Assembly (NCBI GenBank): GCA_039931065.1 | Contig: JBDTSP010000007.1 | Span: forward strand, 122,470-186,469 | Reading direction: 5' to 3' | Length of the DNA stretch: 64,000 nucleotides | DNA from: CADEED01 sp039931065 | GTDB taxonomy: Bacteria > Pseudomonadota > Gammaproteobacteria > Steroidobacterales > Steroidobacteraceae | Part shown: one piece after another, positions 50,763 through 58,475 of the stretch | Numbering within the stretch: the stretch's first letter is position 1 | Layout of the letters: the number at the start of each line of letters is the position of its first letter | Program-made: the position numbers and the translations under genes | Notes under the pieces: generated by a model | The model's database searches: none | What the model was told of the DNA's origin: nothing | Seen by the model: the letters and a program-made list of their open reading frames with translations, nothing else

Positions 50763-53291
50763 ATGAACTTTATGCAGTCCAAAAATCTTCGCTGGATCAG
50801 CGCCGCCCTCGCGGTCGCCGTTCTGGCCGGTTGTTCGAGCGGCGGTGCGCCGACGGTCGAAAACCCCGTCACGCAGGCCCCGCCGGTCACCGACTACACG
50901 GGTCCGGCTTCGGCCAACGGAGACGTGCAGGCCTTCCGCATCAACTTGTGGGAGAACATCAAATCCAACAATCGTTGCGGCGCCTGCCACAACGCCGGCG
51001 GCCAGACGCCGCAGTTCGCCCGCAACGACGACGTGAACCTCGCCTACCAGGCGGCCAACAGCGTCGTGAATCTCACCACACCCGATCAGTCCCGCATGGT
51101 GCTGAAGGTTGCTGGCGGCCATAACTGCTGGTTGCAGTCACCCGCGGCTTGCGGCGACACACTCACCGTGTGGATTCGCAACTGGGCCGGTGCCAGCGCC
51201 ACGGGCGGCACGCAGATCCAGTTGCAGGCCCCCGCCATCAAGGAAGTCGGCGGCAGCAAATCGTTCCCGCCGACGGCGACCTCACCGGCCAACCCGCCGA
51301 CGGACACCACGTCCTTCGCGGGCCCGCCCGCATCGCTGTTGTACTCGCTGGTGCGCGACGTCTCCACCGCGAATTGCGTGCGTTGCCACTCCTCGAGCTC
51401 GGCCACGATGCAGCAGCCGTTCTTCGCGGATGCCGATGCAACCACGGCTTACGCCGCCATCCGCTCGAAGATCAACCTCGACAACACCGATCAGTCGCGT
51501 CTGGTCGTGCGTCTGCGTGACGAATCCCACAACTGCTGGGGCAGCGCGGGTTGCGCGGCCAACGCGCAGACCATGCTCGATGCAATCAACAATTTCGCCG
51601 ACCGCATCCCGGTGACGGAAGTGCCGGCGGATCTGCTCATCTCGAAGGCCCTCACTTTGTATGACGGCACCGTTGCCGCCGGTGGCAACCGCTACGAATC
51701 GGCGACCATCGCCAAGTACGAGTTCAAGACCGGCATGGGCAACATCATCTATGACACCAGCGGTCTCGAGCCCGCGCTCAACCTCACGATGTCGGGAGAC
51801 GTCGCGTGGGTGGGCGGCTGGGGCATCAACGTGAAACCAGGTGGCAAGGCGCAGGGCAGCTCGGCCTCGTCGAAGAAACTCACCGACCTCATCAAGTCGA
51901 CCGGCGAGTTCACGATCGAGGCGTGGGTCAACAACGCCAATGTCGCCCAGGAAAATGCGTACATCGTGAGTTACTCAGCGGGCGCGGCTGCGCGCAACGT
52001 GACCCTCGCGCAGCGCATGTACACCTACGAGGCCTACACACGCACGACTGACAAGACCACGTCGAACGGCACGCCGGTGCTGCTGACGCGGGCTGCGGAC
52101 CAGGACGCGCAGGCTGCCCTGCAGCACGTGGTGCTGACCTACAGCCCGGTCGAAGGCCGTCGCATCTACGTGAATGGCGTGTTCACGGGCGACGTCGATG
52201 CCCTGGGTGGCGGTTCGCTCGCCGACTGGGACGACACCTTCGCGCTCGTGCTCGGCAACGAGACCTCGACCAACCGTCAGTGGGAAGGCGTGCTGCGCCT
52301 GGTCGCGATCCACAATCGCGCCCTGACCCCGACGCAGATCCAGCAGAACTTCGACGCCGGCGTCGGCGAGAAGTACTTCATGTTGTTCAACGTCAGCCAT
52401 CTGGTCGACGTGCCGCAGGCTTACGTGATGCTCGAGGCCAGCCAGCTCGACAGCTACGGCCTGCAGTTCGCGAAACCGACCTTCATCAGTCTCGACCCGA
52501 ACGCGTCGGTCGCCAACCTCGCCATCGAGGGTGTGCGCATCGGCCTGAACGGTTCGGACCGTCATGGTGGCCAGGCCTACTCGCCGCTCGTCGCGAACGT
52601 GGGACCTACCTACACCGCGGGCGCCGGCCAGTTGATGTCGCCGATCGGCACGGTCCTCGGCCTCGAGAAGGGCGTGCTCGACGACATGTTCTTCCTGTCC
52701 TTCGAGAAGATCGGCACGCGCAGCCACGCGCCGCCGCCGGTCGTGGTGGTCACGCCGCCGCCGCCGACCGATTCGGCTCCGGAATCGGATGTCGGACTGC
52801 GTACCTTCGATGAGCTGAATGCGACCTTCGCGAAGATCACGGGTGTTTCGCCTAACAACGTGAAAGTCGCCGCAACCTTCGAAACGGTCAAGCAGTCGTT
52901 GCCCTCGATCGAGAAGCTCGGCGCCTTCGGTCCGTCGCAGCAGACGGCGCTCGCGCAGCTCGCGATCCAGTACTGCAACCAGATGGTCGAGACACCGGCG
53001 CTGCGTACCGCGTTCTTCGGTGGATCGTTCAATCCGACCGCCTCGGGTTCTTCGACCTTCGGCGCGTCCGGCAATGCCAATCGCGAGTTCCTGATTGGCC
53101 AGTTGCTGCAGAAGGGCATGAACACCGGCCTCGAATGGAATCCGGACGACACGGTTATCCACGACGAGCTCGATAACCTGATCGACAAGCTGCTTTCCGG
53201 CCCGACCGGTGGCGCCGGCGGTGGAACGGGAACGGTTATGAAAGCCACTTGCGGCGCGCTGCTCGGCAGCGGCACGACACTGATTCAGTAA
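50763..53291 (+). CDS. lipoprotein with two haem modules and a LamG domain
   Basis: An 842-residue lipoprotein: signal 'ALAVAVLAGC' (Cys near residue 22). Two similar units follow: one with 'NRCGACHNAGG' (about residue 72) and 'GGHNCWLQSPAACGDTL', another with 'ANCVRCHSSSS' (about 206) and 'ESHNCWGSAGCAANAQ'. Each unit holds CxxCH plus a later HNCW...C. A laminin-G-like jelly roll spans ~370-560 ('TGEFTIEAWVNNANVAQENAYIVSYS', 'LQHVVLTYSPVEGRRIYVNGVFTGDVD'). The C-terminal third is uncharacterised. Being on the outer membrane and beside other haem proteins, it might bind a polysaccharide or protein while carrying haem. Confidence 0.85.
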   Translation: MNFMQSKNLRWISAALAVAVLAGCSSGGAPTVENPVTQAPPVTDYTGPASANGDVQAFRINLWENIKSNNRCGACHNAGGQTPQFARNDDVNLAYQAANSVVNLTTPDQSRMVLKVAGGHNCWLQSPAACGDTLTVWIRNWAGASATGGTQIQLQAPAIKEVGGSKSFPPTATSPANPPTDTTSFAGPPASLLYSLVRDVSTANCVRCHSSSSATMQQPFFADADATTAYAAIRSKINLDNTDQSRLVVRLRDESHNCWGSAGCAANAQTMLDAINNFADRIPVTEVPADLLISKALTLYDGTVAAGGNRYESATIAKYEFKTGMGNIIYDTSGLEPALNLTMSGDVAWVGGWGINVKPGGKAQGSSASSKKLTDLIKSTGEFTIEAWVNNANVAQENAYIVSYSAGAAARNVTLAQRMYTYEAYTRTTDKTTSNGTPVLLTRAADQDAQAALQHVVLTYSPVEGRRIYVNGVFTGDVDALGGGSLADWDDTFALVLGNETSTNRQWEGVLRLVAIHNRALTPTQIQQNFDAGVGEKYFMLFNVSHLVDVPQAYVMLEASQLDSYGLQFAKPTFISLDPNASVANLAIEGVRIGLNGSDRHGGQAYSPLVANVGPTYTAGAGQLMSPIGTVLGLEKGVLDDMFFLSFEKIGTRSHAPPPVVVVTPPPPTDSAPESDVGLRTFDELNATFAKITGVSPNNVKVAATFETVKQSLPSIEKLGAFGPSQQTALAQLAIQYCNQMVETPALRTAFFGGSFNPTASGSSTFGASGNANREFLIGQLLQKGMNTGLEWNPDDTVIHDELDNLIDKLLSGPTGGAGGGTGTVMKATCGALLGSGTTLIQ

Positions 53292-53320
53292 GGCCAGTCG
53301 GAATATTTGGAGTTGAAGTC

Positions 53321-54928
53321 ATGATCATTCGCACCAAGAAGAGTCCGCGGCTACTGGGTCTCGACGAACCGATTCGTCACGAGAACCACAAGGCGCCCGT
53401 CACCCGTCGCGATTTCATCGCGCAGGGCTTGCGCACCGGTCCCGCGGTCATCGCGGCTCCGGCAGCACTCGCGCTGTTGCTGCAGGCAGGGAAGGCCGGC
53501 GCCATGTCGCCGGACCTCGAAGCGCTGCTGTTGCCGGACACTGCCCCGGGCGGCTTGTGTAACGTGCAGGCCGGTGCCGGCAAAGTGCCGTTCATCTGCT
53601 TCGATCTCGCCGGCGGCGCGAACCTCAACGGTTCGGAGATCCTGCTCGGCGCGAGTGGCGACCCGCTCAACTTCCTCTCAACCGCGGGTTACGCGAAGCT
53701 GGGGTTGCCCGGCAACATGACTCCCGCCAGCACCACCGCTGACTTCGTCAACGAGGAGTTCGGTGCGGCCTGGCACTCCGACGGCGCCATCCTGCGCGGC
53801 ATGCAGATGTCGACGGCAGTGGCCACACGCGCCAAGGTCAACGGCTTCCCGATCGCGGCGCGCTCGGAAAACGATACCGGCAACAACCCGCACAATCCGA
53901 TGTACGGCATCAACCGCATCGGCGCGCGCGGCCAGTTGCTCACGCTGATCGGTTCGCAGAACACCGATTCGGGCGGCAACTCCATGGCGCCGGCCAGCCT
54001 CATGAATCCCGCCGCGCGTCCCACAAAAGTGGACCGTGCGAGCGACGTGACCGGTCTCGTCGACACGGGCGAACTTGGAACGTTGTTCACCAACCAGGAC
54101 GACGCGATCGCGGTGCTCGAATCGATGACGCGCCTGTCGCATTCCAAAGCCGACCTCGCGCAGGTCGAGCTCGCCACGGGTGCCGATGAAGCGGCACTGC
54201 GCAAGCTCGTGAAGTGCGGCTACCTCAAGTCCACCTACCTTGCCGATCGTTTCCGCACGCCCTCGGCGCTCAACCCGGATCTCGATCCGGAAATCGTCGG
54301 CGCCACCGGCATCTTCACGACGGCCGAGTACCAGGCCGACGGCGAATTCCGCAAGGCCGCGGCCATCATGAAGATGGTCATCAACGGTTATGCGGGTGCC
54401 GGCACCATCACGATGGGTGGTTTCGACTATCACGGTCAGGGTCGCGAGACCGGCGAGACGCGCAACTTCCGCGCCGGCCGTTGCATCGGCGCCTGCCTCG
54501 AGTACGCCGCGCGTATGGGCAAGCCGCTCATGATCTACGTGTTCAGCGATGGCGCGCTTTCGGCCAACGGTGTCGTCAGCGGTGCAGCCCTTGGACGCGG
54601 CAAGCTCGATTGGGCCAGCGACAACCAGGCGACTGCCGCCACCTTCGTGCTTGTGTACAAGCCCGGCGGAAAGCCCGAGTTCCGTTCCACGCGCAAGCAG
54701 ATCGGTTCGTACAGCATGGCCGGCGACGTGGTCGTTTCCTCGGCTCCGTCCGCCAACGCGGTCAACCTGCTGGTCGAGACGGTGTTGCTCAACTACATGG
54801 CGCTGCACGGCGAGGAAGGCAACTTCCCGACGTTGTTCCCCACGCATGGCCTGGGAGCCATGGCCGCGCGCGATGGCCTCACGATGATCCAGCCCGTCTG
54901 CAACGGTACGATCAGCACCCCGGTCTAG
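53321..54928 (+). CDS. Tat-exported DUF1501-like protein
   Basis: A 535-residue protein with a twin-arginine signal 'VTRRDFIAQGLRTGPAVIAAPAALALLLQAGKAGA'. Similarity to DUF1501 (alkaline-phosphatase-like fold) is suggested by 'VPFICFDLAGGANLNGSEILLG', 'LGLPGNMTP', 'MYGINRIGARGQLLTLIGSQNTDSGGN', and 'TMGGFDYHGQGRETGETRNFRAGRCIGACLEYAARMGKPLMIYVFSDGAL'. Members usually pair with PSCyt-type haem proteins, as here. Start at 53321 after GGAG. It is the last gene before the terminator at 54950. Substrate unknown. Confidence 0.8.
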   Translation: MIIRTKKSPRLLGLDEPIRHENHKAPVTRRDFIAQGLRTGPAVIAAPAALALLLQAGKAGAMSPDLEALLLPDTAPGGLCNVQAGAGKVPFICFDLAGGANLNGSEILLGASGDPLNFLSTAGYAKLGLPGNMTPASTTADFVNEEFGAAWHSDGAILRGMQMSTAVATRAKVNGFPIAARSENDTGNNPHNPMYGINRIGARGQLLTLIGSQNTDSGGNSMAPASLMNPAARPTKVDRASDVTGLVDTGELGTLFTNQDDAIAVLESMTRLSHSKADLAQVELATGADEAALRKLVKCGYLKSTYLADRFRTPSALNPDLDPEIVGATGIFTTAEYQADGEFRKAAAIMKMVINGYAGAGTITMGGFDYHGQGRETGETRNFRAGRCIGACLEYAARMGKPLMIYVFSDGALSANGVVSGAALGRGKLDWASDNQATAATFVLVYKPGGKPEFRSTRKQIGSYSMAGDVVVSSAPSANAVNLLVETVLLNYMALHGEEGNFPTLFPTHGLGAMAARDGLTMIQPVCNGTISTPV

Positions 54929-54949
54929 CAGTTCGAGTCGATCGATCAA

Positions 54950-55003
54950 GGGAGCGTCGGCGCCGCGATGTCGCGTGTTGCCGACGCTCCCTTGGCTTTT
55001 TTG
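54950..55003 (+). terminator. Rho-independent terminator after the haem-protein operon
   Basis: GGGAGCGTCGGC (54950-54961) pairs perfectly with GCCGACGCTCCC (54980-54991) around an 18-nt loop, then TTGGCTTTTTTG. It begins 21 bases past the stop of the DUF1501-like gene, so 49565-54928 is a transcription unit separate from the following genes. Confidence 0.92.
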
Positions 55004-55144
55004 CCTGTTGCGTCAACCGGATGTGTGTCTCAAAGGGTGCCGCGTTTCGTTGACATTGTTAAGTCGGCTATGGGAAGGTTTCGCGCGTCTGATTGCGCGG
55101 AAATCCGGTATTGCTTGTCCGGTACATCCAAAGTTGAACCATCC

Positions 55145-55681
55145 GTGAGCGCTAGTTTGTTAGTGGGTCCCAAGGCCGCCCTGCAGGTGCGTTTTGCTGC
55201 GCTTGCGATTTGCCTCCTGCCGTTGGCGGGCGCGCTGGCGGCCGAGAAATACGACCTGGTCGGCCAGCCCGCGCCGGACCTGGTGGCGCGTGGCCTGACG
55301 GGCGAGAACGTGCGGGTCTCCGAACATCGCGGCGAAGTGGTGGTAGTTAGCTTCTGGAGCGGCAGTTGCAACACCTGCCGCGCGCAGCTCGAGGCGCTCA
55401 ACCGCATCTCGAAGACCTATTCGAGCGCCGGTCTCGTCGTGCTCGGGGTCAATCTCGACGACAACCTGGCGCGCGCCGAGAAGTTCGCGCGTGCCCAGGA
55501 AGTGAAATTTCCGCTGCTGATCGCAGCGCCCGAGGCCACCGGCCGCGACTATCGCGTCGACCGGTTGCCGATGATGGTGTTCGTGGATCGTGAAGGTGTG
55601 CTGCGAGCGGCGCACCGTGAGTTCAAAGCCCGTGACGAAGCCCAGTACGTGCGCGAACTGCGCAAATTGTTAGACGAGTAA
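55145..55681 (+). CDS. TlpA/redoxin-like thiol protein
   Basis: A 178-residue exported protein: signal (RFAALAICLLPLAGALA), 'LVGQPAPDLVARGLTGENVRVSEHRGEVVVVSFWSGSCNTCRAQLEAL' with a CNTC active site (instead of CGPC), 'SSAGLVVLGVNLDDNLARAEKFARAQEVKFPLLIA' and 'DRLPMMVFVDREGVLRAAHREF' with the cis-proline. It is a periplasmic thioredoxin-fold protein. The start is uncertain: GTG 55145 or GTG 55187 give a signal peptide; an ATG at 55070 gives a long extension. It begins the rightward TPR/Tol-like run; the next gene starts 5 bases after it. Confidence 0.88.
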   Translation: MSASLLVGPKAALQVRFAALAICLLPLAGALAAEKYDLVGQPAPDLVARGLTGENVRVSEHRGEVVVVSFWSGSCNTCRAQLEALNRISKTYSSAGLVVLGVNLDDNLARAEKFARAQEVKFPLLIAAPEATGRDYRVDRLPMMVFVDREGVLRAAHREFKARDEAQYVRELRKLLDE

Positions 55682-55685
55682 ACCT

Positions 55686-56384
55686 ATGCCGACATCCAAC
55701 CTCCTGGTCCGCGTCACCGCCGTCATGGCAATGGTCGCAACCATGGCCATGTCCGCCGCGCCGTCATTCGCGCAGGACCCGCAACCGGCAACGCCGGCGA
55801 CGATCGACCCGGCAGCGCCGGCACCCGATGCCGCCGTGCCCGACGATGCCGCCGCGGCCGATTCCACCAACGCCTCGATCCTCGATGCTCCGGCTGCTGG
55901 GGCCGAGGCGCCGGCCGCCGGCGAGCCGCCCGCCGATACCCGCGCGCTCGATGAAACCGTGCAGGGTCTCAAGAAGGATGTCGTCGACCTCAACAAGGAA
56001 TTGTTCGTCCTCGAAGAAGAGCTGCTGTTCCCCGCCAACACGCAGGTCGCGGTGTTCATCTCGATGGACATCGGCGAGTTCTTCGCGCTCGATTCGCTCT
56101 CGCTCAAGATCGACAACAAGGAAGTCGCCAACTACCTCTATACGCCGCGCGAAGCCGAAGCCCTGCTCAAGGGTGGCGTGCATCGCGTGTACCTCGGCAA
56201 CCTCAAGGTTGGCGAACACCAGCTGGTGGCATTCTTCAGCGGCAAGGGCCCGAGCGAACGCGACTACAAACGTGGCGCGAACCTCAAGTTCGAGAAGGGC
56301 GTCGGCGCCAAATATCTGGAGCTCAAGATCACCGACCGGCAGCGCAAGGCGCAGCCCGAGTTCGCCATCAAGGACTGGGAATAA
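55686..56384 (+). CDS. exported coiled-coil protein of the TPR/ExbBD locus
   Basis: A 232-residue exported protein: signal 'MPTSNLLVRVTAVMAMVATMAMSAAPSFA', an Ala/Pro-rich linker (residues ~35-80), a helix 'LDETVQGLKKDVVDLNKELFVLEEELLFP' that looks like a coiled coil, and a small beta domain 'TQVAVFISMDIGEFFALDSLSLKIDNKEVANYLYTPREAEALLKGGVHRVYLGNLKVGEHQLVAFFSGKGPSERDYKRGANLKF'. I recognise no family; the pattern recalls secreted adaptor proteins. Both neighbours are close (5 and 19 bases), so it belongs to the operon with the two TPR proteins. Confidence 0.82.
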   Translation: MPTSNLLVRVTAVMAMVATMAMSAAPSFAQDPQPATPATIDPAAPAPDAAVPDDAAAADSTNASILDAPAAGAEAPAAGEPPADTRALDETVQGLKKDVVDLNKELFVLEEELLFPANTQVAVFISMDIGEFFALDSLSLKIDNKEVANYLYTPREAEALLKGGVHRVYLGNLKVGEHQLVAFFSGKGPSERDYKRGANLKFEKGVGAKYLELKITDRQRKAQPEFAIKDWE

Positions 56385-56402
56385 GAGCAGGTCCCGCCCA
56401 CG

Positions 56403-58475
56403 ATGAAGGCTTTCGCGCGCATTGCTCTGTCCACGGCGGCTTCGCTGGCTTTATTGCCGGCGCTGGTATCGCCGGCGTTCGCCGCCAAACCCGAAGTCGA
56501 CAAGTTGTCGCCCACGGTGGTGCGCGATCTGCACTTCGGCGACGCGCTGTTCTATTACTACCAGGGGCAGGATCTCGAAGCGATCACGCGCCTGCAGGCG
56601 TACCGCCAATGGGGCCGCATGCCGCATCACGATGCGGAGACGGACCTGCTGCTCGGCGGCCTCTATCTATCGCTCGGCCTGCACAACGAGGCGGGTGAAC
56701 GTTTCGAAACGCTGCTGACGCAGTCGGTGCCCGAGGGCGTGCGTAACCGCGCCTGGTTCTACCTCGGCAAGATCTGGTACGCGCGCGGTTATCTCGATCG
56801 CGCCGAACGCGCCATCAAGGAAGTGCAGGGCCGCCTCACGCCGGACCTCGAAGCCGAACGGCTGCACCTGCTCAGCAACATCCTCATGCGCCAGCAGCGC
56901 TTTGACGAAGCCATCGCGCTGCTGAACTCCTGGCGCGGCCGCAAGGATCAATCCGACTGGCTGGCCTACGCGCAGTACAACCTCGGCGTGGCGCTGGTGC
57001 GCAAGGGGCTGGTCACCGAGGCCGATCCGTTCCTCACCACCGTCGGCACCCTGGAATCCGGCCGCCGCGAGCTGCGCTCGCTGCGCGACCGCGCCAATCT
57101 CGCGCTCGGCTACGCCTATCTGCAGAACAATCAGCCCGCGCTCGCCAAACCCCCGCTCGAGCGCGTGCGCCTGGACGGTCCGTACTCCAACAAGGCCTTG
57201 TTAGGCGTCGGCTGGGCCGATGCCGCGGAAGGGCAGTTCCAGGAAGCGCTCACGCCGTGGATGGAGCTGCGCGACCGCAACCTGCTCGACTCCGCCGTGC
57301 AGGAAGCCTATCTCGCGATTCCATACGCGTTCGCCAAGCTCAATGCGAATGCCCAGGCCGCCGAGAACTACGAGATCGCCATCAAGTCGTTCGACAGCGA
57401 AACCATGAATCTCGACGCCTCGATCGCCGAGATCAACGACGGCACGATGCTCGACAAGCTGCTGAAGCGCGACGAGAAGGACCACTACGGCTGGTTCTGG
57501 CAACTGCGCGAAGTGCCGGATGCGCCGCAGTCCCGTTACCTCTATCACCTGCTGGCCGGCCACGATTTCCAGGAAGGCCTCAAGAACTACCGCGATCTCG
57601 CCTTTCTCGGCGGCACGCTCGCCAAGTGGCAGGACAGCATCGTCGCCTTTGACGACATGCTCGACACTCGCGCGCGCGCGTACGCCGAACGGGTGCCGCA
57701 GGCGGATGCGGTGCTCGCTTCGGGCCGGCTCGACAAGTACGGCGCCGATCGCGCCAACACCGGTGGGCAACTCAACCAGGTCGAGGCAGCCCAGGACGTT
57801 TCCGCGCTCGGCACGGCCGAGGAGCGCGACCAGTGGGCGCGTATCGTGCGGCTCGAGGCCGCCTTGCTGGCGGCGCCGAACGACGAGGAAACCAACGTCA
57901 TTCGGGAAAAAACGCGTCTCGCGAAGGGCGTGTTGTATTGGCGGCTGGCCGAATCATTCAAGGCGCGCGTCTGGAACGAGCGCCGCACGTTGAAAGATCT
58001 GGACCAGGCGCTGCGCGAAGCGCAGAACCGCTGGGTCCGCGTGCAGAAGGCCCGCAGCTCCATGCCTAACAACACCGGCGAGTTCGCCGCGCGCGTCGCA
58101 GCGTTGCGGCAACGGCTGGAGGCCGCGCAACAGCGCATGGCCGGCGTCGCGCAGATGCAGAACGGCTTGCTCGAGGGGCTCGCGCGCAACGAACTCGAAC
58201 AGCAGAAAGAACGCATCAGCACCTACCAGATCCAGGCGCGTTTCGCGCTCGCGTCCATCTACGACCGCGCCGCCGCGCCGCCGAGCGCCGCGCCCAGGGA
58301 GGCCGCGCCGCAGGAATCGCAGGGTGAGCTCGAAGTGGTGCCGTCCGACCAGGCTGCTCCGCTCGACAACGCCGCGCCGCCGCCGGCGGATCAGCCGGCG
58401 CCCGACACCAGCGCGCCCGATCCAGCTCCGCCGTCCGCCGATCCGGCTGCGCCGCCAGCCGAGGCGCCGAAATGA
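56403..58475 (+). CDS. exported TPR protein (690 aa) of the TPR/ExbBD locus
   Basis: Signal 'MKAFARIALSTAASLALLPALVSPAFA', then a large TPR-like solenoid: 'GDALFYYYQGQDLEAITRLQAYRQWG', 'LLLGGLYLSLGLHNEAGERFETLLTQSVP', 'NRAWFYLGKIWYARGYLDRAERAIKEVQGRL', 'HLLSNILMRQQRFDEAIALLNSW', 'YNLGVALVRKGLVTEADPFLTTVGTL', 'NLALGYAYLQNNQPALAKPPLERV'. Helical segments rich in R/E/Q follow (residues ~500-610), and a low-complexity Pro/Ala/Asp tail. Like the next protein, it should be periplasmic. The two genes overlap by 4 bases (ATGA). Comparison with Myxococcus Glt TPR proteins is an inference. Confidence 0.87.
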   Translation: MKAFARIALSTAASLALLPALVSPAFAAKPEVDKLSPTVVRDLHFGDALFYYYQGQDLEAITRLQAYRQWGRMPHHDAETDLLLGGLYLSLGLHNEAGERFETLLTQSVPEGVRNRAWFYLGKIWYARGYLDRAERAIKEVQGRLTPDLEAERLHLLSNILMRQQRFDEAIALLNSWRGRKDQSDWLAYAQYNLGVALVRKGLVTEADPFLTTVGTLESGRRELRSLRDRANLALGYAYLQNNQPALAKPPLERVRLDGPYSNKALLGVGWADAAEGQFQEALTPWMELRDRNLLDSAVQEAYLAIPYAFAKLNANAQAAENYEIAIKSFDSETMNLDASIAEINDGTMLDKLLKRDEKDHYGWFWQLREVPDAPQSRYLYHLLAGHDFQEGLKNYRDLAFLGGTLAKWQDSIVAFDDMLDTRARAYAERVPQADAVLASGRLDKYGADRANTGGQLNQVEAAQDVSALGTAEERDQWARIVRLEAALLAAPNDEETNVIREKTRLAKGVLYWRLAESFKARVWNERRTLKDLDQALREAQNRWVRVQKARSSMPNNTGEFAARVAALRQRLEAAQQRMAGVAQMQNGLLEGLARNELEQQKERISTYQIQARFALASIYDRAAAPPSAAPREAAPQESQGELEVVPSDQAAPLDNAAPPPADQPAPDTSAPDPAPPSADPAAPPAEAPK

